Virus record (IMG/VR): IMGVR_UViG_3300033146_002629
Coordinates: 1-25,606 of that record
Strand: one strand, 5' to 3'
DNA: 25,606 nt
From: a virus
The notes below the pieces were generated by a model. That model did not search any database. It saw only the letters and a program-made list of their open reading frames with translations, and had not been told where the DNA came from. A program made the translations under genes and the position numbers. Of the stretch, positions 1 to 7,937 are shown piece by piece; positions within the stretch are counted from its first letter, which is position 1; each line of letters starts with the position of its first letter.

Positions 1-1605
1 ATCTTCCATATCTTCTTTTGTAACATAAGTTCCACCAATTTTACCTACATTATCGTAAAGACCTTTTAATTTATTTCTAGATTCGTTAAGATTATCTTCT
101 GTTTTATTTTTTTCTTGAAAAGCAGCTGTGTATTCTTCTCGTTTCTTTTTATCTTTAAATACTTGTCTATAACCAAAAATGTCTTCATCATATATAATTT
201 CAGAGTTTTCATCGTTCATTGAATCTTTTAATGCTTCATATTTTTCTTTAGCTTTTTGCGCTTTTTCATAATCATCGTCATATTCGGCGAATGCTTCGTT
301 TTTTAATTTGTTTCCAAAATTATTGTTAGATTTTTGTAATTTTTCAAGACGTGCAAGTTGTTTTTCGATTTGTGCACTTTCTGATTGAACAACACCTTCA
401 CCAACCACAACATCATTAAATTTTTTCTTAAACGAACCCCATAATCCAGTTTCTTCTGCTTTAGCTTTAGCTAATTTTTCTTTAGTTTCAGCAATTTGTG
501 TCTTTAGAAGCTCTTCACGTTCTTCAGAACCCTTTTCAGTTTTTGAAATTTCCTGGATTGAATTTAATCTTTCGTCGGATTGTTCTTTAGCTTTAGCTTC
601 ATCAGGCATAAAAACATCAGCAGCGGCGTTTGCGATTTTTCCTGATCCATCTTCATTTGTAAAAAAAGTTTTATTTATCCACGATCCAGCTTTATATGCT
701 GCAAATGCTGTTCCCGCAACAGCTAAAGCTGGTCCAACTAATGGCCCAACCGCAGCACCTACTGATGAACCTACACTCCCAAGCATTTTTAACATTCCAG
801 ATTTTGGACCGAAAAATTTTCCAAATAAAGAAGATAAATTTTTATCATCTTTCTTTTTCGCTTTAGCTTGTGTTATTGCTAATTTCTTATCTTTTTTAGA
901 GTTTCCTTTAATGTCATCGTTTTGTAAACGTTTATCTTCAATTGATTCTGTTCTTTGGTCTTTAATCGAGCTAAGAAGTGAATTAGATTCTTTAACACCT
1001 TCAGAAATTTTATTTAAATGTGGTTCTAAAGTAGAAGTATGAGCAGCTACGGATTTTAATGATTCTGTATTTTCTGAAAGTTTTTTATCATCATTTTCAA
1101 CGCCGTTAGTATTTTCAACACTATTATCTTCATTTTCGGCATTTTTAAGATTAGTTTCAGCACCTATTATTCGTTTACGTCGATTTCCTAAACCTTGTGC
1201 TGCCATATTTAAAAGGGGATTACCTGTAGCGACACCAACCGCGTGCATTAATCCTTGAGTCATCATTGAGCCGCCGTGTAATATTCCTTTCTTACTAAGC
1301 AGCTTTTCATCTTTATCAACACCAACTGAAGCCTTAATTCCACGAATACTGCCTTCGATCGCCGATTTAGTTTTTATGCCTAGGATAGTCTTTTTTTCAT
1401 CGTTTTCAATTGCTGCATCAAGAATTTCTTTTTTAGCTTCTCTTATTCCTTCTCTAAATTTAAATGTCGCTTCACTTAAAGATTTCGCTTCACGAAGTTC
1501 AGTGTGTTCAGTAGACGATTCCTTTTCAAGCTTTTCTCTTGCGGCAAGTAGTTTTGCAAGTTTTTTATCAATTACATTTTCAACTGATTCATCTACTTCC
1601 AACAT
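1..1605 (-). CDS. Tape-measure-like tail protein, N-terminal part (runs off window)
   Basis: The minus strand is open from an ATG at 1605 down to position 1 with no stop, so this is a partial gene of at least 535 codons. The product is rich in Lys/Glu/Ala heptad-like stretches, consistent with long coiled coils. A Gly/Ala/Val-rich hydrophobic segment at about residues 258-305 could be a membrane-active helix pair. Size, coiled-coil character and position just after tube proteins, a gp26-like protein and a possible frameshifted chaperone pair match a tail tape measure, which sets tail length and is threaded through the tube. I see no diagnostic catalytic motif, so a baseplate-hub component remains possible. 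The ATG overlaps the upstream TAA by one base (TAATG), indicating translational coupling, and AAAAGG lies about 7 nt upstream. Reality as a gene is near certain; the function is inferred from context. Confidence 0.7.
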   Translation of the reverse strand, partial: MLEVDESVENVIDKKLAKLLAAREKLEKESSTEHTELREAKSLSEATFKFREGIREAKKEILDAAIENDEKKTILGIKTKSAIEGSIRGIKASVGVDKDEKLLSKKGILHGGSMMTQGLMHAVGVATGNPLLNMAAQGLGNRRKRIIGAETNLKNAENEDNSVENTNGVENDDKKLSENTESLKSVAAHTSTLEPHLNKISEGVKESNSLLSSIKDQRTESIEDKRLQNDDIKGNSKKDKKLAITQAKAKKKDDKNLSSLFGKFFGPKSGMLKMLGSVGSSVGAAVGPLVGPALAVAGTAFAAYKAGSWINKTFFTNEDGSGKIANAAADVFMPDEAKAKEQSDERLNSIQEISKTEKGSEEREELLKTQIAETKEKLAKAKAEETGLWGSFKKKFNDVVVGEGVVQSESAQIEKQLARLEKLQKSNNNFGNKLKNEAFAEYDDDYEKAQKAKEKYEALKDSMNDENSEIIYDEDIFGYRQVFKDKKKREEYTAAFQEKNKTEDNLNESRNKLKGLYDNVGKIGGTYVTKEDMED

Positions 1606-1769
1606 TATCTGGCCTTTTCTCTAGCTTCTCTAAGCTTCTTTTGATGTGCTATTGTCATATAATAATTGATGTCGAATTCGAATGGATACATTTCTTTCAT
1701 TTCTTGTATGGTATAATTTCCATATTGTTTCATATAAAATTGCGCATTAAACATGTTTTCTATACTCAT
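1605..1769 (-). CDS. 54-aa ORF, probable -1 frameshift extension of the gp26-like protein
   Basis: This small frame runs from an ATG at 1769 to a TAA at 1607-1605 that overlaps the next gene's ATG. It encodes an acidic/aromatic start, a central YPFEFD motif and a basic, helical Lys/Arg-rich tail. The upstream bases show no convincing Shine-Dalgarno site. The frame is open in -1 relative to the gp26-like gene, all the way back to that gene's terminal U UUU UUC. Shifting there would add 60 residues (six linker residues plus these 54) to 233 residues of the gp26-like protein. Position between tube genes and a tape-measure-like gene fits the second half of a tail assembly chaperone pair. Independent translation by coupling is the alternative. 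Confidence 0.72.
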   Translation of the reverse strand: MSIENMFNAQFYMKQYGNYTIQEMKEMYPFEFDINYYMTIAHQKKLREAREKAR

Positions 1770-1780
1770 ATCTAATGCGA

Positions 1781-2485
1781 TTATCCGAAAAAATCAATAA
1801 TATCCTCTACATATACTGATGTTGTTTTTTTACATTTATCACAAGTAAAAGTTTTATATACACCAATATCACCAACTTTATCAACAAATTCTTTTGACAG
1901 TTGTTTAAACTCAGGAGAAGTCAATTCTTCTTCGAGGTATTTTTGTACATCTTCAGATGTAATATTACTATAAACTTCATCATTAATAATTAAAGATGAA
2001 ATTGAATATACTATATACATGAATCTGCTTTTGGTTTTATTTTTAATTTTTTCTATCTTTTTTAATTCAGATCTTGAAATATCTTTTAAATTGAATGTAA
2101 TTTCATTAATTGTAATTGGATCATTAGAAAATTCAGTATATTTAACATCTTTATCTAAATCAATAATACAATTTTCATTCACTAAACCACAATGTGGGCA
2201 TGTAAAGATAATTTCATGTTCTGAACCTTTACTCTTTTTCCTTAACTCAATGCAAAGACGATAAAAATCAATCTCTGACAAAGAAGATAAATTAAATCCT
2301 TCCGGAATACATTTAGACACTAATTCTTCAATATGATCTAAAATAATATTCTTATCCGTAAGACCTTCTGTAGCATAAAGATATTCTTGTTCATCTTTTA
2401 CTAACCAAGGTGTGTATTTAATTATTTGACCAGTTGAAGTTTTAAATTTATATTGATGTTTTTCGTTTCTTTTCGGTAAATTCAT
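1781..2485 (-). CDS. T4 gp26-like baseplate/tail assembly protein with zinc ribbon
   Basis: This 234-residue protein resembles the T4 base-plate family that includes gp26. The N-terminus is rich in Lys and aromatic residues. A Cys pair (C96-P-H-C99) sits after a beta strand in mid-protein, and a second pair (C215-D-K-C218) lies near the C-terminus; together they could bind one zinc ion. In T4, gp26 takes part in baseplate hub assembly. Here the gene lies between three tube-family genes and a tape-measure-like gene, the slot that tail assembly chaperones occupy in other long-tailed phages. GAGGAG lies about 7 nt before the ATG. The last codons contain a slippery heptamer that can extend the protein into the next frame. 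Family assignment is from pattern memory and fairly secure; the exact role is inferred. Confidence 0.75.
   Translation of the reverse strand: MNLPKRNEKHQYKFKTSTGQIIKYTPWLVKDEQEYLYATEGLTDKNIILDHIEELVSKCIPEGFNLSSLSEIDFYRLCIELRKKSKGSEHEIIFTCPHCGLVNENCIIDLDKDVKYTEFSNDPITINEITFNLKDISRSELKKIEKIKNKTKSRFMYIVYSISSLIINDEVYSNITSEDVQKYLEEELTSPEFKQLSKEFVDKVGDIGVYKTFTCDKCKKTTSVYVEDIIDFFG
1787..1793 (-). other. Candidate -1 frameshift site U UUU UUC
   Basis: Read on the minus strand, the codons GAT TTT TTC GGA TAA end the gp26-like gene, so the heptamer T TTT TTC is in the correct X XXY YYZ phase, two codons before the stop. An AGAGG element (1808-1804) ends 10 nt upstream, a spacing like the internal Shine-Dalgarno stimulator of dnaX. 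Only a weak TAAT/ATTA hairpin follows. A -1 slip enters the 54-codon frame with no intervening stop. Confidence 0.65.
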
Positions 2486-2488
2486 TGT

Positions 2489-3073
2489 TTACTCCTCAAT
2501 AGATTTGTTTAATTCATCGTATGATTTAACGAGATGTGTTTGATATTTAAAAGTTACAGATGTTCTTGTTATCTCATAATTTGATCTTTCAAAATTGAGA
2601 TCATTAATGGCTACTGGAAATGGCATTATAAATTGATCTAAATATTTACTTTCTCCGGTTTGTGATAAAGTAAATATATTAATTGCTGAAGCTTTATAAT
2701 CATCGGGATAACATCGTAATTTAGTGTATGGATCATAAGCTATTGAAATCCATTTTTCGAAATATCTTCGAATAGACATTGAAGAATCATCAATAAATAA
2801 AATGCTTAAATCTTGATCTCCTCGTTCTTGAGCAAAATATCTATTTCTTCCAGATATTATTGAACCAGTAAATCCTAATTTAACTCCAGGAACACTAATA
2901 CGAAAAGCGTTAAAACTTATATCATCAGATGATAATGTTTGTTGAATTTTACCTGAACCAGGAACAATGGTTACTAAAAAGTTATGATTATATTGTAAAC
3001 CTTTGCTAAAATTGCTACCAGATATAAATTTTGCTGGATCAATATAATTTTTAAAATCAGCGCTTTGACCCAT
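2489..3073 (-). CDS. gp19-superfamily tail tube/initiator protein, third paralogue
   Basis: The protein has 194 residues. It shares with its two upstream neighbours the outline of T4 gp19/gp54-type tube proteins: an N-terminal strand after a short helix, a Leu-Ser-Ile-x-Phe-x-Asp strand near the middle, a helix of the form RRYFEKWIS, and a final strand ending in VTFKYQTH. In T4 this fold forms the tail tube (gp19) and its baseplate starters (gp48, gp54). Its start overlaps the previous gene by 17 nt, and GAGG lies 5-6 nt upstream of the ATG. It is the most diverged of the three and so may be the initiator or a hub-adjacent ring rather than the main tube. The specific role is not decidable here. 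Confidence 0.72.
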   Translation of the reverse strand: MGQSADFKNYIDPAKFISGSNFSKGLQYNHNFLVTIVPGSGKIQQTLSSDDISFNAFRISVPGVKLGFTGSIISGRNRYFAQERGDQDLSILFIDDSSMSIRRYFEKWISIAYDPYTKLRCYPDDYKASAINIFTLSQTGESKYLDQFIMPFPVAINDLNFERSNYEITRTSVTFKYQTHLVKSYDELNKSIEE

Positions 3074-3569
3074 AATATCCTCGTTTAAAATTAGTATATT
3101 TAAATGTTACTGTAAATTGCATAATTGATTCTTCTTCAGCAAGAGATATTTCAGATATATTCGATGGATATACATTTGATAATGTAATATAAGCTCTTTG
3201 AGATAAATCAGAATCTAATTGATATATAGTTGCTTCAACAGCTTCAAGAGGTGTTAAAAATGCTTTACCAGTACCATCAACTTCATTAATAATTTCATTT
3301 AACCAATCTGAAAAATACTTGTATGTATTCATATCTTCATCAATAACTAAAGTAATTTCAAATTCACCTAATCTAGTCGGCCCAACAGTAGGCATTTTAA
3401 ATCCTCTAAATTCTAATTCTGGAGCAGCCATTTGAATAGAAGGAAATTTAGAGCTTTTTATTGCAAAATCTATTATCTCTGATTTACCTATATCTCTAGT
3501 AAATCTAATAGAAAAAAGATTTGATCTTGCGTAATCTTTAAATAATGATGTTAATTTACTGATACTCAT
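3057..3569 (-). CDS. gp19-superfamily tail tube protein, second paralogue
   Basis: This 170-residue protein begins with a helix followed by the motif ARSNLFSIRF, nearly the same as ARSNRFLAEIY in the preceding gene. It keeps the GEFEITLVIDEDM strand, the KYFSDWLNEI helix and a closing strand with MQFTVTFKYTNF, all characteristic of the T4 gp19-type tube fold. The ATG overlaps the stop of the upstream gene as ATGA, so the pair is translationally coupled. It could be the main tube subunit or a baseplate-proximal homologue such as gp48 or gp54. The assignment to the superfamily is confident; which member it is remains open. Confidence 0.75.
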   Translation of the reverse strand: MSISKLTSLFKDYARSNLFSIRFTRDIGKSEIIDFAIKSSKFPSIQMAAPELEFRGFKMPTVGPTRLGEFEITLVIDEDMNTYKYFSDWLNEIINEVDGTGKAFLTPLEAVEATIYQLDSDLSQRAYITLSNVYPSNISEISLAEEESIMQFTVTFKYTNFKRGYYGSKR

Positions 3570-4081
3570 AGTTTAGACCATGTGTTATAAGCAAATGTTA
3601 CAGATAATTCTGAAGCTTGATCATTTGAGTCTGCATTTAATTCAACCGCGCTAATTGATTTTGGCCAAACATCATTGAATCTATATTTGGAAATAGTTGA
3701 ACCTTTACCATCAAGATGTTTAACTATAATTGAAGATCCAACTGAATATTTGCTGGTATTTGCTCTAACGTTTGATTCTTGGTTGATAATATTTTCATGC
3801 CAATCGTCAATTAAATTGCGTAATACATAATTTATATCATTTAAAAATGTTATAGTTAAATCATTATACACCGGGTCACCAGCTATCTTACGAGCAATTC
3901 CTAAACGTTTATGTTGAAGTTCACCAAATGAGCGTTCTGGTAAACTAATGCTTTTAACAAAATATATCCATTCTAATCGATTAGTAGTAACAATCGATTG
4001 TGAAGGATATATTTCTGCTAAAAATCGATTACTTCTAGCTGCATCTTTTAATTCAGATTTAAAATTATTTAGAGAAATCAT
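3566..4081 (-). CDS. gp19-superfamily tail tube protein, first paralogue
   Basis: This 171-residue protein has the architecture of a contractile-tail tube subunit: an N-terminal amphipathic helix, the AARSNRFLAEIY strand, SISLPERSF before a beta loop, the DLTITFLNDINYVLRNLIDDWHE-type strand-helix unit (written here in outline), and a final SVTFAYNTW strand. Such proteins stack as hexameric rings inside the sheath. It is the first gene behind a TATAAATA box and has an AAAGG ribosome site about 8 nt before the ATG, so it leads a sub-operon that continues through its two paralogues, the gp26-like gene and the tape-measure-like gene. This makes it the best candidate for the abundant tube protein, by inference. 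Confidence 0.75.
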   Translation of the reverse strand: MISLNNFKSELKDAARSNRFLAEIYPSQSIVTTNRLEWIYFVKSISLPERSFGELQHKRLGIARKIAGDPVYNDLTITFLNDINYVLRNLIDDWHENIINQESNVRANTSKYSVGSSIIVKHLDGKGSTISKYRFNDVWPKSISAVELNADSNDQASELSVTFAYNTWSKL

Positions 4082-4100
4082 GGTAAACCTTTCATAATCT

Positions 4101-4108
4101 TATTTATA
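4101..4108 (-). promoter_or_regulatory. T4-type late promoter box TATAAATA (minus strand)
   Basis: An exact TATAAATA reads leftward in the 51-nt gap between the 183-aa gene and the first tube gene, about 20 nt before the tube ATG. In T4 this octamer is the late promoter recognised by the gp55/gp33 system. By chance several such matches are expected in DNA this A+T-rich, but this one falls in one of the few non-coding gaps and precedes an abundant structural gene. Confidence 0.6.
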
Positions 4109-4132
4109 CTGTTGAAAGATCTACTTAAATTA

Positions 4133-4684
4133 CTAAGAACAAATAACTCTACCAGCAATAGGCTCAGAAAATGTGATTGTAATAGTTGTATCAGATGTGT
4201 GTGAGATATCAGCAAAAGCGTCTGATGTTTTAGTAAAAACACCAGCTAACCAAGTACCAATTTCTATGGAAACAGAAGGATATCTGTTAAGATTGTGATT
4301 GATTGTCCATGTTGCAGTTGCAACAGTCTGATCGTGTACATAAGTTGCTATTTCTTCAGAATGATCATATAAACGTTCTAAAGTTTCTTTAGTAACACGA
4401 AGTTGAATTTTGGAGCCAAGGGGAAAAGATTTAATACTTTCCCCTTCTTGGCTCCGAATTACAGTTAATTGATTACCAGATCTAGCAGTGACTCTTACAA
4501 TTTCCCATTCCTTAGTTTGTGTATTTTCTAAAGTGGCTAAGAAAAATTCAACGCCTACTACAGGTGAAGGAAACAAATCTTGATCAGCAGGAACAATATA
4601 GATACTAGTATCTGAAACAGTACCACCAAGTGGTTGATCAATATATGAAGCTACATTGTTTGCGTAAATTTGTTTAAGAGCCAT
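4133..4684 (-). CDS. Tail fibre/structural protein, 183 aa
   Basis: The N-terminal half contains the pattern seen in many phage tail-fibre and base proteins: a segment of the form LTVIRSQEGE followed by FPLGSKIQLRVTKE. The C-terminal third contains TWTINHNLNRYPSV and later TITITFSEPIAGR, a beta module common at the ends of phage receptor-binding or fibre proteins. No signal peptide or membrane segment is visible. The gene closes the fibre cluster just before the tube promoter, with AAGGAT about 6 nt before the ATG. It is probably a short fibre or decoration protein on the baseplate; no enzymatic motif was seen. Confidence 0.55.
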   Translation of the reverse strand: MALKQIYANNVASYIDQPLGGTVSDTSIYIVPADQDLFPSPVVGVEFFLATLENTQTKEWEIVRVTARSGNQLTVIRSQEGESIKSFPLGSKIQLRVTKETLERLYDHSEEIATYVHDQTVATATWTINHNLNRYPSVSIEIGTWLAGVFTKTSDAFADISHTSDTTITITFSEPIAGRVICS

Positions 4685-4693
4685 TACTAATCC

Positions 4694-5053
4694 TTATTCT
4701 TCAAACATGAAATCTAAAGTGTTCATATCTGCGGCTGTTAATTCTACTTTTTCAAAATTCTCAATACTAAATTTAAAATCGTCAATGATGATTTTTTCTT
4801 GCATTAACTCCAGAAATGATTCTTGGAACTCTTGTACTTTCTCATCTGGAACTTTAATTTCACCAGTTTTCTTATTCTTTTTACCCATTCTGGTTACTAA
4901 TTTAACTCGTTCTTCTTCAACAATATTAGCATTTTCTTGTACTGTTTTAATGAGCTTATTCAATCTAAAAGCAACTTTTAAAGGAAGTTTCTCATTGATT
5001 AAACGTTGTAATGGTTCTTTCATTTTTAGTAAATCGTTCAGTTCAATTTCCAT
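4694..5053 (-). CDS. DUF1617-like small phage protein
   Basis: The protein is 119 residues long from the ATG at 5053, which has AAGGAG 7-8 nt upstream. A longer frame back to 5173 overlaps the 144-aa gene, so I rejected it. The sequence is charged and helical, starting MEIELNDLL, followed by LPLKVAFRLNKLIK, a Lys-rich turn, and an acidic C-terminus ending LTAADMNTLDFMFE. This order matches what I recall of DUF1617, a phage family often found in tail gene clusters with no known function. It does not look like a fibre, so its place among fibre genes may point to an assembly factor. The function is unknown. Confidence 0.7.
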   Translation of the reverse strand: MEIELNDLLKMKEPLQRLINEKLPLKVAFRLNKLIKTVQENANIVEEERVKLVTRMGKKNKKTGEIKVPDEKVQEFQESFLELMQEKIIIDDFKFSIENFEKVELTAADMNTLDFMFEE

Positions 5054-5063
5054 TATTTTCTCC

Positions 5064-5498
5064 TTATGTAATTGGAACCCATCCAAAACTTGAATTCGAC
5101 CATACGAATTCAATACAACCATTTGTTGTAGTAAAAACATAATCACTTGCTGCTCCACGAATATTATTTCCATTACGTTGAACAGTTAAATTGTGTGAGT
5201 TAAAATCTGTTCCAGCATCTACAATTCTAATTTTTGCACCTATGGTCGGTGAAGCAGGTAATAAAACAGCGCTGTTAGCTCCAAAAGCTATCATAATATT
5301 ATCTTTTTCAGCTGCTACAATTGGAGCACCGGGATCAGTAGTTATTGCTCTCCAATTATTATATCCTGCTATACTGGTTGCATTTGCATCAGCGGTATTA
5401 TGTGCACCTTCAATGCCATCTTCAATTTTATTCATATTAACATCATTTAATGGTGTTAAAGGATCATTATTTAACCATGTTGTTTTTGTATAAGCCAT
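5064..5498 (-). CDS. Tail fibre-like protein with one copy of the shared beta module, 144 aa
   Basis: Residues 1-35 have the W-x-N-x-x-PLTPLNDVNMNKIEDGI pattern typical of short phage fibre or baseplate-attachment proteins. Residues about 47-144 match a ~95-residue module also found once in the 576-aa protein and four times in the 942-aa protein: an opening Asn-Asn-Trp, LLPASPTIGAKIRIVDAG, NLTVQRNGNNI, and a closing FGWVPIT. It is therefore a minimal attachment segment plus a single module. AAGGAAG lies 6 nt before the ATG. It is probably a virion surface protein; no receptor specificity can be read. Confidence 0.6.
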   Translation of the reverse strand: MAYTKTTWLNNDPLTPLNDVNMNKIEDGIEGAHNTADANATSIAGYNNWRAITTDPGAPIVAAEKDNIMIAFGANSAVLLPASPTIGAKIRIVDAGTDFNSHNLTVQRNGNNIRGAASDYVFTTTNGCIEFVWSNSSFGWVPIT

Positions 5499-5509
5499 TT
5501 TAACTTCCT

Positions 5510-6187
5510 TTAGGGTCTTAGCAATAAACCATTTGCTAAAAGTAAATCATCTTGCGGAACTAGTGTTGGAATTATATCGCTTTGATATTCAAATACCTCG
5601 ACCTTTGCATAGACATTAAAATCGACAGAATTTGTTTTAAGATAGAAGTATACGTTATCAGCATCATGATCAGTATATAGTGTTATTTCGTTATTTAAAA
5701 CGGAATTTAATTGAGCATACTCAACAAATGTCGGATAATTACCGTCAAAAAGTAAATTAACTGTATTCATCATAGTTCCATTTCCTGATGAATCTTCAAC
5801 AGTAATAATTAATTTTAATGCTCTTACTTCATCTTTTCTAAAAGATGTTAACAGTACATTATTAACAGCATGAAAAATTTTAATGAAATATTCTTGACCA
5901 CGAGCAGCAATATCTGTAATTAATTGATTCCAATTATTTATATCTGTATCAGTGACAAATCTATTATTAACGTCAGTTATAACATCCGTTGCATTTATTG
6001 TATCATTAACATTTCTGATAAGTTTTACTTCTGTACCATCCCAGTATCCAATTCGTTGATTCGCAGTACACCAAAATACTCTCCCAGGTTGACCGCTACT
6101 GATGGTTGTAGAATCTATATTCTCTAAAATAGCTTGAAGTAACTCATTAAAATGTAGATCTAAATCTGTATAAAAAGATTGACTCAT
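5510..6187 (-). CDS. Tail fibre-associated structural protein, 225 aa
   Basis: The N-terminus contains GQPGRVFWCTANQRIGYWDG, a pattern common near the start of phage fibre proteins that display a short beta-hairpin of this kind. It is followed by a segment rich in Asp/Asn/Thr and a C-terminal domain of alternating beta strands. I see no transmembrane segment, catalytic triad or recognised binding motif. It sits in the run of fibre genes with 8-11 nt gaps and AGGAT 7 nt before the ATG. It probably forms part of the same receptor-contacting assembly; precise homology is not recognised. Confidence 0.5.
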   Translation of the reverse strand: MSQSFYTDLDLHFNELLQAILENIDSTTISSGQPGRVFWCTANQRIGYWDGTEVKLIRNVNDTINATDVITDVNNRFVTDTDINNWNQLITDIAARGQEYFIKIFHAVNNVLLTSFRKDEVRALKLIITVEDSSGNGTMMNTVNLLFDGNYPTFVEYAQLNSVLNNEITLYTDHDADNVYFYLKTNSVDFNVYAKVEVFEYQSDIIPTLVPQDDLLLANGLLLRP

Positions 6188-6195
6188 ATTTTATC

Positions 6196-7926
6196 CTAAT
6201 AATTGACTTTCCAACCTTCAACACTGTCTGTATACGTCATGCTAAATTTTGCATCTTCAATATTGCATGTTAAATCATCAGCGGTCCCTAAAATATTTTC
6301 TGAATTACGAAGTATAGTTAAATTGTTGGTTTGATACGTGCCTTTAGCATCGATAAATTTAATAGTATCACCAGTACTAGGTGATGCTGGTAAAGTTATG
6401 CTAAATGCTCCACCTGATGTATCAGCTAAAATTAAATCACCATCTGAAGCAGTATATGCTGATGTTATTATAACCCAATTATGTGTCAAATTAATAATTG
6501 AAGCGTCAAGTGAATCTAATGCTGAATCAAAATCACCTAATACTGCTTGAACATTTGCTCCAGATGAATGATTAATACTTGATGTATCAGCACTAACGTC
6601 GGCTGCGGTAGGAGTTCCACCAACAGCAGTAATTGCGGCATCTAAATCTTCTAAAACATCTTGAACGTTACCTGCAGAAGAAGCAGCTATACTTGATGTA
6701 TCAGCTGTAACATCGGCAGCAGTAGGAGTTCCACCAACAGCAGTAATAGCATCATCTAAATCTTCTAAAACGTCTTGAACATTTGCTCCAGTTGAATGAG
6801 CTATACCTGACGAATCTGCGGGAACAGTTGCGGCGGTTGGTGCTGCAGTGCCTTCTAATATAGTAACTCTATTTTCTAAACTTGTTATTCTAGCATCATC
6901 TCCAGCATTAAGAGATCCAAATGGTTTCCAATCTATCCCGTCATGTGTGTATTCCCAGCGATCTATGGTTTCATTATATCTTAAACCTACGTCTGGCATA
7001 TCTCCACGTTTAACTGTGATATTGAAGTTTAACGCTGGCATTCCTGAAGTTTGTGATGAATTGACTACAATTTCACCACCGCCCATGATTATGGCACTAT
7101 TAGTATCTAATTCGATATTATTTTCTGTTCTTAAGCCATCTAAAAAAGTTATAATCCTTGAAGCTGAATCTTGAATGTCTTTACGTAAAAACATAGTATC
7201 ACATTCAGCAGCTGTATAAAATGAAGGAGATAAATCAAGTACTAATTGGGCGATATCTTGTGTTGATGATGTATAAATCCTATTATATGTAAATCCACCA
7301 TCAGAGCTTAATTCATAATATCCATTTATACCATCATCGGCATATCGAACATAGTCTGAAAAACAACATTCAGTCTTCTGTAAATTTACAGCAAATGTTC
7401 CTCTAACGATGCTGATATTATAAATTTCTAAAAGTGTAGGAGTTAATGCAGTAAAAAGCATTGAAGCGGGTGATGCTTCAGAATACAATCCAGTGTAAAA
7501 AGTAATAGCTTGTTGTTGACGGATAGGATTACCAAAATCATCAGTTTCTGCAAGAATTGAAATATCTATTTCAACACCGTTATCATCAACTATCACTGAA
7601 CTTGGAGTATTTACAAATTTAAAGTTTATATCTTGGTCACTTTTAAAATCAAAAACAAAGGTATAAACTTCATTTGAAGATAAAAGTTTAAGATCTTGGC
7701 TAAAAAATTCTCCAGTATTCATGCTAAGAGGGGTTTGAGTTAAATCAAAATTGCTTGAAAAACCGGATTGTGTTTGAACACCTGAACTTACAATAATATC
7801 ATCAAAACTAGAATTTATCACTAAATTCTGGAATCCATCAAAACCGATGCGATTGATGAATTCGTTATAAATTGTTTTGATATTAAATAACGAACACGAT
7901 GGTGGAATTAAAAAATTCTCGTTCAT
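6196..7926 (-). CDS. Modular tail fibre protein, 576 aa
   Basis: Three regions are visible. Residues 1-70 resemble the start of the 942-aa protein (both have an S-[IL]-F-N-[LI]-K-x-IYN segment followed by F-x-NL-[IV]-x-N), suggesting a common attachment domain. At about residues 355-480 there are three or four ~39-residue repeats of the form TAADV-x-ADTSSI ... NVQDVLEDLDDAITAVGGTP, a spacer repeat common in phage fibres. The last ~95 residues are one copy of the beta module shared with two neighbouring proteins. Two nearly identical DNA stretches around 6600-6760 encode the spacer repeats and could recombine. The layout is attachment, stalk, tip. Binding specificity is unknown. Confidence 0.65.
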   Translation of the reverse strand: MNENFLIPPSCSLFNIKTIYNEFINRIGFDGFQNLVINSSFDDIIVSSGVQTQSGFSSNFDLTQTPLSMNTGEFFSQDLKLLSSNEVYTFVFDFKSDQDINFKFVNTPSSVIVDDNGVEIDISILAETDDFGNPIRQQQAITFYTGLYSEASPASMLFTALTPTLLEIYNISIVRGTFAVNLQKTECCFSDYVRYADDGINGYYELSSDGGFTYNRIYTSSTQDIAQLVLDLSPSFYTAAECDTMFLRKDIQDSASRIITFLDGLRTENNIELDTNSAIIMGGGEIVVNSSQTSGMPALNFNITVKRGDMPDVGLRYNETIDRWEYTHDGIDWKPFGSLNAGDDARITSLENRVTILEGTAAPTAATVPADSSGIAHSTGANVQDVLEDLDDAITAVGGTPTAADVTADTSSIAASSAGNVQDVLEDLDAAITAVGGTPTAADVSADTSSINHSSGANVQAVLGDFDSALDSLDASIINLTHNWVIITSAYTASDGDLILADTSGGAFSITLPASPSTGDTIKFIDAKGTYQTNNLTILRNSENILGTADDLTCNIEDAKFSMTYTDSVEGWKVNY

Positions 7927-7937
7927 ATAAATTCTTT

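Noticed and set aside
5054-5173. Longer start for the DUF1617-like gene
   Set aside because: The extension overlaps the 144-aa gene in another frame and is not family-like; the ATG at 5053 has AAGGAG.
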